Source: Streptomyces sp. NRRL S-646 (GTDB taxonomy: Bacteria; Actinomycetota; Actinomycetes; Streptomycetales; Streptomycetaceae). From it: a stretch of DNA of 64,000 nt. A program made the position numbers and the translations under genes. The notes under the pieces were generated by a model. The model did no database searches and was not told the DNA's origin. It worked only from the letters and a program-made list of their open reading frames with translations. Shown one piece after another: positions 15,310 through 24,400 of this stretch. The DNA lies in contig NZ_JODC01000007.1 of NCBI RefSeq assembly GCF_000720765.1, positions 372,001 through 436,000 on the forward strand, read 5' to 3'. Every line of letters starts with the position of its first letter. Positions within the stretch are counted from its first letter, which is position 1.

Positions 15310-18300
15310 GGCGTCGTTCCCTTCCTGGGTGGTGCGGTGTCGGTGCCGCGCCGTGCTGCGCCGCGGTCGGTGAGGATCAGCCCCGGCGGATGCCGCAACG
15401 CGCCGACGGCCGTCGCCGGGAGCCGTACGGCGGGTTTGGTGTCCCGCCACTCGGTGGCGGCCTGCTCCAGCCGGGTGAGGGCGATGTCGTCCAGCGGGAG
15501 GCGCCGGAGGTCGACGTTCCCGTCCGCGCCGATCTCCGGCCCCGTCAGCTCCCGCAGCAGCAGCACGCGCCGTTCCTCGTCGCGCACGCCGAGCACCTTG
15601 AAACTGGTGCCGGGCAGGTAGAACACCCGGTCGGGGACGGTCGGGTCGAGCAGCGCGGTGCGGCGCGCGGTCATCGACCAGATCATGACGTCGACGTCGC
15701 CGGGCAGGTCCGGATGCGCGGTGGTCAGTGCGGAGCAGAACGCCCACTCGGTGACGACCCGGCGCTTGCCGTACCACTGCCACTCCGCCTCGCTCAGCGT
15801 GGTGCGCAGCATCGTGGCACCGCGGCAGGAGGGCAGTCGGCGCAGCCCTGACGCCACGCAGCGGGCCAGCGGCACGTGCGGGCCGACGGCCGCTCTGCGC
15901 ACGGCGCTGTCGATCCGGTCGGTTCCGCCGGACAGGTACAGCCGGACCGCGACCAGGTCGGTGACCACGTCGTCGGCCGACTGCCGGGATCCGCCCCGCA
16001 GCCCGGGCGACTCCGACAGCACCCGCGCCACGTGGTTGGCGGCGCCGTCGTACTGCTGCTGGAACGTCCGCCGCAACCAGGTGCGCTCCTGCTCGATGCC
16101 GCGCTCCGGGAGGGCCGCGCAGGCTTCGGCGGTGGGCACGGGCTGCACGCGGACCGCCGACCGCTGGGCCTTGGGCCGCGCGGCAGGCGTGGCAGGCGGC
16201 GCGGGCGTCGCCGAAGGGCCGGGCTCAGGGGGCGCGGGCGTCGCCGGGGCAGCCGTTGCAGGAGGTACGGGGGATGACGTCGGTGCCGGTGACGCAGGGG
16301 GCGGCGGTGAGGTCCGCGGCGCCCGGTGGTCGTCGGACTCGGGGTCCACGGTGTCCGCACCCGTGGCGGGAGTCTCGAGCCCGGCGGACGGAACCTCGGC
16401 CCGACCGGCGGAAGCTGGATCGGCCGCACCGCCGAAAGGGCCCTCGGCCGATTCGGCAGGTGCGGGCCCGGAGGGCGGGGCGGACTCCAGGCGAAGGCCC
16501 AGCGGGCGGATGGGCGCCGGTAGGGGCGGGGGCGCCTGCGCGGTTGGTGCGCCCGGCGTCGCCGGTCCGGTGAGCGGGGGTTCGGCCGCGCCGGGCGCGG
16601 GGCCCGCGCCGACGACGTCAGGGATCGAGGTGTGCGCCTCCTGCTCGCCGACGGTCCCCGGCCCGTCCACCGCGTGCTCCGGTACGGAGCCGACCGGCCC
16701 CGGCGCACCTGATGCGGACGCCGACACGGCCGCGGGCACACCATCCGCCGCCTCGGGCGCCGCGACGTCGGTCGCAGGCAGCGCACCGCCGACTCCGGGA
16801 ACTCCACCGCCGGCTCCGGGCACCCCACTCGCAGGCCCGGTCAGGCCCCGCGCAGGATCAGACGCTCCCACCGCCGGATCAGGCTCTCCTGCCGCAGACC
16901 CTCCGCCGGAGTCAGCCCCTCCTGCCGCAGTCCCCTGCACAGAATCAACCGCTCCTGCCGCAGCCACCCGCGCGGACGCCGCGGCTTCACCCGCAGCCCC
17001 CGAGGACGAACCGAGCCCCCCAGGGCCCGCAGGCACCACCTCGGACTCCGCGGACCCGCCAGAAGCCGCGAGTTCGGCAGAACCCGCAGGACCCGCAGAA
17101 CCCGGCTCCCCAGCCACGGATACGGGCCCCGCCACCGGGCCCCCGGCCCAGCTCCACGGCGCCCCCGCACCCCACCCCTCCACGGAACCCCCGCCGGAGT
17201 CCGTGTCAGGCGTGTGCTTCGGCGCAGGCAGCACCCGGCAGCGCTCGCCCAGCACCGGATCGAGCCCCCGCCGTACCTGTTCGGCCAGCGACCGCATCCG
17301 TTCCGCCGACTCGGGGGTGCCCGCGTCGAAGTGGATGACCATGCGGGCCGGGTCGGCGGGCACCCGGTGCACCGCCGGGGCGTCGGCCGACGCTGTCGGC
17401 GGTCGTAGCCACAGACCGCTCTGGGTCACCTCCAGCACGGCGTCGGGCGTGTACCGGTAGACACCCGGGGAGACCTCCGGCAGGCCGTCCGCCGGCGAAC
17501 GGCAGCCACGCAGCTCGGGCTGCGGCGCGACCCCGCCGGCCGCACCCGCGGGCCGGTAGACCAGCTCGCGCACGAGGGCGGGCGGTCCGGGCGTGCCGTC
17601 GGCGCCCGGTACACGCGGTTGAGGCCCGTCCGTGCCCGGCTCGGCGGGCGTCGGCAGCCCGGCGTAGACGGTGATCTCATGGCCGAACCGGTCGGCCAGC
17701 ACCTGACCGAGTGCGCTGCCCTCCGGCACGGCGACCGGCCCGTAGGGCGCGAAGCGCACCAGCGGCCGGGCGTCCGGCGCGACGCATCCCCAGAATCGTT
17801 CGATGTCCTTCAGCGACAGGTCCGGGCCACCGGGGCAGCCCAGCACGACGGTGAGCCGGTCGGACTGGCTGAGCAGGCAGACCGCGAGCCGCCTGCGGTG
17901 CACGTCCTGCTCACGCTCCCGCTGGTCCGACCGCCTGATCCAGATGCCGGCGGGCAGGGGTTCGGCCGTTGCGTCCGCGCCGGTCGCGAAGGAGCGCTGC
18001 GGTACGGCCTCGTCCCAGTCGGGCACGGGAAAGCGGCGCGACACCCGGGCGACGCGCTTGTGCGACACGAGCCGTGACCAGGCGGAGGGACGGGTCGGGT
18101 GGAAGCCCAGCCAGCCCGAACCGGCGTCCTCCGGCACGAAGAGCACGCCCCCCGGTGCGGGAAGCATCCAGCCGTCCGGGGCGAGCACGGTCCGGTCGAG
18201 CCGGTCGGCCAGGAGTTGCCCGACCTTCTGGGCGCTCTCGCGACACGGCCGTCCCGTGATCAGCCGGAAGGACCGCCCTCGGCGTCTGAGCAGTCGGGCG

Positions 18301-18506
18301 ACCGACTCCCAGTCCTCGGCCGGCGGATCTTCCGGGAGGTCGACGACGACCAGAGTGTGCTCCGGGTCCTGGGCCAGTCCGCCGACGAAGGCACGCACCT
18401 GTGGGTTGAGCTTCCCCTCGGGATGGACCAGCAGCGCATCGCCGATGCTGCGGCACTCCAGGGGCGTACGGTTCACGTCGCTCGGCCCTCGCTCGAGTTG
18501 CACCAT
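15306..18506 (-). CDS. ESX-operon protein with degenerate ADP-ribosyltransferase-like C-terminus (1066 aa)
   Basis: Start chosen at the ATG at 18506 (MVQLERGPSD) behind AGGGGGG. Residues 1-330 hold a domain resembling those of giant actinomycete polymorphic toxins (LITGRPCRESAQ; QLLADRLDRTVLAPDGW; VLADRFGHEITVYAG). Residues 435-780 are a Gly/Ala/Pro/Ser linker. Residues 780-1066 look like a mono-ADP-ribosyltransferase fold: an Arg motif (SCRGATML, about 895), a beta strand with Ser/Thr (AFCSALTTA) and VFYLPGTSFKVL (about 965), the usual site of the catalytic ExE. Here the sequence before V is PDR, so catalysis is probably lost. It lies 11 nt after eccB and overlaps the AAA+ gene (ATGA). It may be a structural or regulatory part of the secretion complex, taking the EccE/MycP gene slot (inference). 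Confidence 0.72.
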   Translation of the reverse strand: MVQLERGPSDVNRTPLECRSIGDALLVHPEGKLNPQVRAFVGGLAQDPEHTLVVVDLPEDPPAEDWESVARLLRRRGRSFRLITGRPCRESAQKVGQLLADRLDRTVLAPDGWMLPAPGGVLFVPEDAGSGWLGFHPTRPSAWSRLVSHKRVARVSRRFPVPDWDEAVPQRSFATGADATAEPLPAGIWIRRSDQREREQDVHRRRLAVCLLSQSDRLTVVLGCPGGPDLSLKDIERFWGCVAPDARPLVRFAPYGPVAVPEGSALGQVLADRFGHEITVYAGLPTPAEPGTDGPQPRVPGADGTPGPPALVRELVYRPAGAAGGVAPQPELRGCRSPADGLPEVSPGVYRYTPDAVLEVTQSGLWLRPPTASADAPAVHRVPADPARMVIHFDAGTPESAERMRSLAEQVRRGLDPVLGERCRVLPAPKHTPDTDSGGGSVEGWGAGAPWSWAGGPVAGPVSVAGEPGSAGPAGSAELAASGGSAESEVVPAGPGGLGSSSGAAGEAAASARVAAAGAVDSVQGTAAGGADSGGGSAAGEPDPAVGASDPARGLTGPASGVPGAGGGVPGVGGALPATDVAAPEAADGVPAAVSASASGAPGPVGSVPEHAVDGPGTVGEQEAHTSIPDVVGAGPAPGAAEPPLTGPATPGAPTAQAPPPLPAPIRPLGLRLESAPPSGPAPAESAEGPFGGAADPASAGRAEVPSAGLETPATGADTVDPESDDHRAPRTSPPPPASPAPTSSPVPPATAAPATPAPPEPGPSATPAPPATPAARPKAQRSAVRVQPVPTAEACAALPERGIEQERTWLRRTFQQQYDGAANHVARVLSESPGLRGGSRQSADDVVTDLVAVRLYLSGGTDRIDSAVRRAAVGPHVPLARCVASGLRRLPSCRGATMLRTTLSEAEWQWYGKRRVVTEWAFCSALTTAHPDLPGDVDVMIWSMTARRTALLDPTVPDRVFYLPGTSFKVLGVRDEERRVLLLRELTGPEIGADGNVDLRRLPLDDIALTRLEQAATEWRDTKPAVRLPATAVGALRHPPGLILTDRGAARRGTDTAPPRKGTTP

Positions 18507-18517
18507 GTCGCGCCCCC

Positions 18518-19855
18518 CTAACCGGCACGGGCCGTGACGGCGGCCCTGGCCTTGTTGGTGTCCAGCGTCGGGCCGGTGGGTGCCAGGTCGAGCAGTTGCC
18601 CGGGCAGGGTCCGCACCTTGGCCTGGCCGTATCCGAGCGCCGTGAGTGCGTTGGTGTCGGCGAGCGGGTACTTCTCGCCGCTGTCGGTGATCAGGAAGAT
18701 CCGCGAGGCCGAGTCGGACGCCTTCTGCGCGGACCGTGCCGTGACGAGCAGGCCCTTGGCCGGGGGCACATACAGACCGGAGGGCCGTGAAGCGGCGACC
18801 GGCTCGGTCACGACCGAGCCGCCGGTGGAGCTGTCGGCCTTCTGCAACACGCACAGAGCCGAGTCGCCGGGATCGAAAGCCGGCCTCGACAGGAGGTCGG
18901 GCACGGCGGTCAGCAGGGAGCGGTCCCGCGAGAGCGAGGCCGCCGCGATGTCGGCCGCGCTCACCTGCCTCGGCGCGCTCGTGCCGGGTACGGCGCTGAG
19001 CAGGGCGAACTCGGTGCGGTTGACCGGGGCGAGGCCGTCGGACCGCAGGACGTACATCTCCTGGGCGCCGGCGGCCGTGGTCTGGAACAGCTGTCCCACC
19101 TTCGCGGAACGGCCGGCCACCGACCGGCCCCGGGAACCCGCCCCGGGGATGTGCGGTGCGCTCAGCGTCCCGCCGGACGGCAGCCGGGCCAGCCACGCCG
19201 AGGAGACCGGGACGGTCTGCTGGGCCATGAGGCCGAGCGCGACCAGTTCGCCACGGGAGCGCAGCTTGAGCGTGCGGCCGTTCCACAGGATGTACGTGGT
19301 GCGATCCGGCCCGGAGAGCAGGATCCGCCGATTGCCCGGGACGGGCGTGGCGCGGCCCGCGGGGGCGAGGTCCACCAGTGTGTGCGCGCTGCCGGGCGAC
19401 AGGCACACCGCGCGGTCTCCGGAGAGCAGGTCGGCGGCGCCGGGCACGTCGTCGGGTGCACCGAGGATGCCGAGCTGCGGGCCGCGCCGGACCTGCGCCA
19501 GGGACTCCCGTGCGACGGAGACGGTCTTGCCGCCGTTCCCGGCGGCCAGCAACGCGGAGGCGTAGTTGGCCATGGGGTAGAGCTGATCGTCGATGTAGAG
19601 GTACCGGTTGCCGGTCTCCTGCTCGATGATGATCGCCCCGGGACTGCGCCAGGCCGTGCTCTCCTTCGGGCTGATCAGCCCGAAGACCGCGAAGCCCGCG
19701 GCGAGCAGGACCGCGACCAGCGCGCCGAACTGCACACCGAGGCTCCCGCGCCGCATGGGGACCTCGACCGGGCCGGGGTCACCGGCCACCAACGCCGACA
19801 CGAGCCGGCCGACGGCGAACCGGTGTGCCTGGACGTGATCGCGTCGATTCTGCAC
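18518..19855 (-). CDS. eccB: Type VII secretion protein EccB
   Basis: Start chosen at the GTG at 19855 behind GAGGGGGC, 10 nt after eccD. The N-terminal segment QAHRFAVGRLVSAL is the conserved cytosolic EccB head, followed by one membrane helix (about residues 41-61) and a large extracytoplasmic domain with NYASALLAAG and two Cys (AVCLSPGS, ALCVLQK) that could form a disulfide. Length (445 aa) is normal for EccB. EccB is a structural part of the T7SS membrane complex with EccC, EccD and EccE (established). It follows eccD and precedes the ART-like protein in one operon. Confidence 0.93.
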   Translation of the reverse strand: MQNRRDHVQAHRFAVGRLVSALVAGDPGPVEVPMRRGSLGVQFGALVAVLLAAGFAVFGLISPKESTAWRSPGAIIIEQETGNRYLYIDDQLYPMANYASALLAAGNGGKTVSVARESLAQVRRGPQLGILGAPDDVPGAADLLSGDRAVCLSPGSAHTLVDLAPAGRATPVPGNRRILLSGPDRTTYILWNGRTLKLRSRGELVALGLMAQQTVPVSSAWLARLPSGGTLSAPHIPGAGSRGRSVAGRSAKVGQLFQTTAAGAQEMYVLRSDGLAPVNRTEFALLSAVPGTSAPRQVSAADIAAASLSRDRSLLTAVPDLLSRPAFDPGDSALCVLQKADSSTGGSVVTEPVAASRPSGLYVPPAKGLLVTARSAQKASDSASRIFLITDSGEKYPLADTNALTALGYGQAKVRTLPGQLLDLAPTGPTLDTNKARAAVTARAG

Positions 19856-19865
19856 CGCAGCCCCC

Positions 19866-21272
19866 TCAGCCGGCCAGCGAGCGGAAGTACGCGTACGCGT
19901 CCAGGACCTGCAGCAGCAGGGGGATGAGGGCGAGGGCCGTGAGGCCCTCGAGGATCTCACCGAGTCGCCCCCAGATGGGCCGCAGCCTCGCTCCGGGCAG
20001 TCGCCGGGCACCCGTCAGCAGCAGTGCGGCGGCGGCGCACAGCCCGAGCATGGCGGCGGCCCGTACCGGCGGGGAGGCGTGCAGCGCGAAGGACAGCACG
20101 ACCAGGATCGCCCCCAGCCCCCCGGCGACCACGAGCGCGATGCGTTGCACCGCGTTGCCCACGCCGCGTGCGCGCAGCAGCACCGCGGCGCTGAACACGC
20201 CGGTGAACAGCGGGCCCGACCAGTGCGGGACCTGCACCAGCAGTGCGAAGGCCACCGTGAAGACGCCGGCGGCGGAGAGGGAGTAGACACCGAGGTAGCC
20301 GTCCGCCACCGCGACCCGGCGGGTGACCAGGGCCTCCGGCAGAGGGTCGATGCCCTGCTGGAGCTCCTCGGAGTTGTGCGGGAGTTCCACCACGCGCAGT
20401 CCGGCCGCGAACAGCGCCAGTCGCGGCAGCACCGGGGACACGGCGAACATGGCCGCCGCGAGGACCGCGGCGACCCTCGTGGCGTCCCACGCGAGGACGA
20501 TCGACAGGAACGACCCGATCTCGATCGTGCCGGCCAGCATGAGCAGCGTGCCGAACACCGCGATCGGCACCCTGCCGGTGGCCAGGACCGCGGCGGCCGC
20601 CACTCCGGTGAGCGCGGCGGTGACCAGCCCGTCGAGTCGCCCCGGTACCAGCAGCCCGGCCGGGCCGGCCGCCACGGACAGTCCGGCCAGCGCGGCGAAC
20701 AGACATGCCCCCAGACCGGTGATGGTTCCTGTGGCCCGGTCCTGGAACGTCTTGGTGACCACGGCGCAGCCGACGACCAGTCCCAGGGCGAGCACACCGC
20801 AGGTGAGCCCGGTCAGCAGGTGCGGGCGGGCGACGACGACCAGGGCGGCGAGGGACGCCAGTGTCAGACAGGCCAGGAGGAGGCAGAGCAGCCGGGTCAG
20901 CTCCGGTCGCCAGCGGTCGCGTCGGGCGTTGATCGTGGTGGCGACCCCGTCGGCCACGTCGTCGAACTGCAGCTCCGACAGAAGGGCGTCCTTCGGCCGC
21001 AGGTACAGGACGTCACCGTCGCGCAGGCCGAGGGACTCCGGGGTGCCGTCCAGGTCGAGCGGGGCCTCGCCGAGCCGCTGGAGCGCCCACCGGTCACCGC
21101 GATCCTCCTCGCTCACGGCCCGCTGCAACACCACGGGCAGGACGCTGCCCACCGTGGCGGAGACGGGGACCGCGAGGTCGGTACGGCCCTTGGCCGCGCT
21201 GATGGTCAGCCGGCAGACGTCGGCGGTCCCCCGGGGCCCGGTGCGGGTGGGGGACGACGCGGCGGTGCTCAT
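19866..21272 (-). CDS. eccD: Type VII secretion integral membrane protein EccD
   Basis: 468 aa. Residues 17-95 form a ubiquitin-like (YukD) domain (CRLTISAAKGRTDLAVPV; GLRDGDVLYLRP), followed by about eleven hydrophobic helices from residue 125 to the end. EccD forms the membrane barrel of the T7SS core complex (established). The ATG at 21272 has GCAGGAG upstream and overlaps the stop of a 50-codon ORF (ATGA). The N-terminal domain and helix count make the call firm. Confidence 0.93.
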   Translation of the reverse strand: MSTAASSPTRTGPRGTADVCRLTISAAKGRTDLAVPVSATVGSVLPVVLQRAVSEEDRGDRWALQRLGEAPLDLDGTPESLGLRDGDVLYLRPKDALLSELQFDDVADGVATTINARRDRWRPELTRLLCLLLACLTLASLAALVVVARPHLLTGLTCGVLALGLVVGCAVVTKTFQDRATGTITGLGACLFAALAGLSVAAGPAGLLVPGRLDGLVTAALTGVAAAAVLATGRVPIAVFGTLLMLAGTIEIGSFLSIVLAWDATRVAAVLAAAMFAVSPVLPRLALFAAGLRVVELPHNSEELQQGIDPLPEALVTRRVAVADGYLGVYSLSAAGVFTVAFALLVQVPHWSGPLFTGVFSAAVLLRARGVGNAVQRIALVVAGGLGAILVVLSFALHASPPVRAAAMLGLCAAAALLLTGARRLPGARLRPIWGRLGEILEGLTALALIPLLLQVLDAYAYFRSLAG

Positions 21273-21421
21273 GATTCTCCTGCGGTGCGCGAACGGGGAA
21301 ACAGCGATGCGGGACGCGAGGCCGAAGCGGGACGGGGATCCGAAACGGGACGCGGGCGCCGCACGCGAGGGGCGGGGCGCCCGGGGGGCGGGCTCATGGC
21401 AGTGCCGCCGGTCCGGCTCAT
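21269..21421 (-). CDS. Small Pro/Arg-rich ORF between eccC and eccD (50 aa)
   Basis: The ATG at 21421 overlaps the eccC stop as ATGA, and the stop TGA (21271-21269) overlaps the eccD ATG as ATGA. The ORF therefore fills the eccC-eccD gap exactly. The predicted product begins MSRTGGTAMSPPPGRP, is rich in Pro, Arg and Ser, and ends FPRSRTAGES. It has no membrane helix and no known domain. The DNA includes an imperfect direct repeat (CCGAAGCGGGACG / CCGAAACGGGACG). Double coupling suggests real translation, perhaps to link EccC and EccD synthesis. The product itself may be dispensable (inference). Confidence 0.55.
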   Translation of the reverse strand: MSRTGGTAMSPPPGRPAPRVRRPRPVSDPRPASASRPASLFPRSRTAGES

Positions 21422-24400
21422 GACGGTGCCACCAGTCCGGTCTGGAGCAGTCCGACCCCGCGCCGGGTGACGAACTGGGCGCGGCCCGGGGGAAGGGTGC
21501 GCGGCTTGGCCTCGCCGATGAACTTGCCCTCCTCCTTGGGGTAGGAGAAGAGCAGCGCCGGGGTTCCCAGTTCCCACATCCGGCGCAGCAGCGGGTCCAT
21601 CATGGCGCGCATCGCTCCGGAGGTACTGCGCGCGACCACGATGTTCAGTCCGATGTTGGCCGCCTGGGACAGCAGCGGCACCATGGACGACATCGGGTTG
21701 TCCATGGCACCGCCGGTGGCGAACAGGTCGTAGTCGTCGATGAGCATGAACAGCCGTGGCCCCTCCCACCAGTCGCGCTGCGCCAGCCGCTCGGGGGCGA
21801 TGTCGGGGCCGGGCACCCGGCCGCTCACCGACACCGCTGCGCTGCCCGCCAGTTCCGCCAGGGCCTCGGTGCCCACGGCGTAGCCGACGCGGTACTCCTC
21901 GGGGACGTCCCGCAGGAGCTGCCGACCGGGGTCGGCGAGCAGGATGCGTGCCTCGGCGGGGGTGTAGCGGGCGGTGATCGCCTTTGCGGCCAATCGCAGC
22001 GCGTTGGTCTTGCCGGTGGCGTCGTCGCCGAAGAGCATCAGGTGCGGCACCTTCTCGAAGTCGTGCCAGACGGGCTGCAGGCGCTTCTCGTCCCACCCCA
22101 GGCAGACGCGCAGGTCGCCGTTCGGGGGCGGCAGCTGGTCGACCGGAAGGCTGGTGGGCAGCAGCCGGACGCCGGGGGCCGATCGGCCGGTCCAGAACGT
22201 CTCGATCTCCGCCGCCGCGGACTTGGTCGCGGTGGTGAGGTCCTCGATGGCCGACGAGCCGTCGAGCCGGGGCAGCGCGGACAGGAAGTGGTGGCCCGAG
22301 CTGGTGAGGCCGCGGCCTGGACGGGAGGGCACCCCGGCGGCCTGACGTGTGCCGACCTCGGACTCCATGCTGTCGCCGAGGCGCAGTTCCAGCTTGGTGC
22401 CCATCAGGTCGCGTTGCTTGGGGCGGATCTCCGACCAGCGGACCGCCGAGGCGACCACGTGCACGCCGAAGGAGAGCCCGCGGGCGGCCAGGTCGGCGAC
22501 GCGGTCCTCCAACTCGTCGAAGTCCTGCCGGAGGGTGGCCCACCCGTCGACCACGAAGAAGACGTCGCCGTACGGGTCGTCGATCTGCCCGCTCCTGCGC
22601 AGCGCGCGGTAGGCGGACATCGACTCCAGGCCCATGCTGGTGAAGAGCTCCTCGCGCGTCTCCAGCACCTGGGTGATCTCCTCGACCGTGCGCAGCACCC
22701 GGTCGCGTTCGAGGCGGGTGGCCACCGAGCCGACGTGCGGCAGGCCCGCGATGGACACGAGGCCGCCGCCGCCGAAGTCCAGGCAGTAGAACTGGACCTC
22801 CTCCGGGGTGTGCGTCAGGGCGAGGGAGAGGATCAGGCTGCGCAGCAGGGTGGACTTGCCGGTCTGCGGGGACCCCGCGATGCCGACGTGTCCGTCGGCT
22901 CCGGAGAGGTCGGCGACGAGCAGTTCGCGTGCCTGCTCGTAGGGCCGGTCCACCAGGCCGAGCGGTACTCTCAGGGCGCCGAGCGCCGGGTGGTCTCCGG
23001 CGCTCATCCCGCGCACCGGGTCGGGCACGATGCCCGGCAGCAGCTGGTCCAGGCTCGGCGACTCGTCCAGCGGCGGCAGCCACACCTGGCGGGCCGGCGG
23101 GCCGGCGTCGGTGAGCCGGTCGATCATGATGTCGAGCAGGCTCTCGGACTGCTCCTCGTCGTGGTCCGGTCCGTCCGGTTCCGGTACGCCGGCCGCAGGG
23201 TCGGCGTGGTCGGGGCCGGCCGGCAGCGGCGGCCGCTGCTCCAGCCCGAACGGGACGATCTCGGCGGCCGGTCCGCCGGGGCCGTCGTCCGTGGCGGCGT
23301 GGGTCTGCGGCTGCGGACAGGGCCCGGAGACGTAGGCGGCCTTGAACCGCACCAGGTTGGTGGTGTCGATCTTCAGATAGCCGTGGCCGGGCGCCGAGGG
23401 CAGCTCGTAGGCTCCCGTGATGCCGATCACGCTGCGCGATTCCATGGAGGAGAAGGTGCGCAGGGCGATCCGGTAGGAGAGATGGCCGGCGACCTTGTGG
23501 ATGCTGCCTTCGTCGAGGCGCTGCGAGGCGAGCAGCAGGTGCACGCCGAGGCTTCGCCCGACGCGTCCGATCATCACGAACAGCTCGATGAACTCCGGCT
23601 TGCTGGAAAGCAGTTCGGAGAACTCGTCGACGATGAGGAGCAGCGAGGGCATCGGGGCGAGCCGGGCGCCGCCGAGCCGGGCCTTCTCGTAGTCGTAGAG
23701 GTTGGCGTAGCCGGCCTCGCGGAGCAGTTCCTGGCGGCGGATCACCTCGCCCTGGAGGGAGTCGCGCATCCGGTCGACCAGCGGCAGCTCGTCGGCGAGG
23801 TTGGTGATGACGGCGGAGGTGTGCGGCAGCTTCTCCATGTTGAGGAAGGTGGCGCCGCCCTTGAAGTCGACCAGGACGAGATTGAGGATCTCGGAGGAGT
23901 GGGTCGCGCACAGGCCGAGGACCAGGGTGCGCAGAAGTTCGCTCTTGCCGGACCCGGTGGCGCCGATCAGCAGGCCGTGCGGCCCCATGCCGTTCTGGGC
24001 GGACTCCTTGAAGTCCAGCTCGACGACCTCGCCGTCCTCGGTCACGCCGAGGGGCACCCGCAGCCGGGCGTGCTGAGGGGTGCGTGGCCGCCACTGGCCG
24101 GTGACGTCGAACGCCCGCGGGTCGCGGATGCCGAGCAGGGCGGTCAGGTCGAAGTCGTTCTCGAAGGGTTCGTCGACGAGGTCCACGATCCCGCTGGTGC
24201 GCATCGGGGCCAGGTATCTGGCCAGGCGCTCGGCCGCGGCCGGGCTCAGCTCGTCGGCCCGCGCGGACGCGGTCGAGTCACCGGAGGGGAACGACACCCG
24301 TCCCTTCTCGGTGGTCAGCCGCAGCACCTTGGGGCCACCGGTCATGGCGCCGGTCAGGTCGAGCAGGACGACGTTGCGCAGCCCTGCGCCGAGCAGCCGG

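Noticed and set aside
13225..15621. Long plus-strand ORF of 798 codons opposite the beta-helix gene
   Set aside because: Shadow of the AAA+/beta-helix gene; its translation shows no domain and is His/Asp/Gly-biased.
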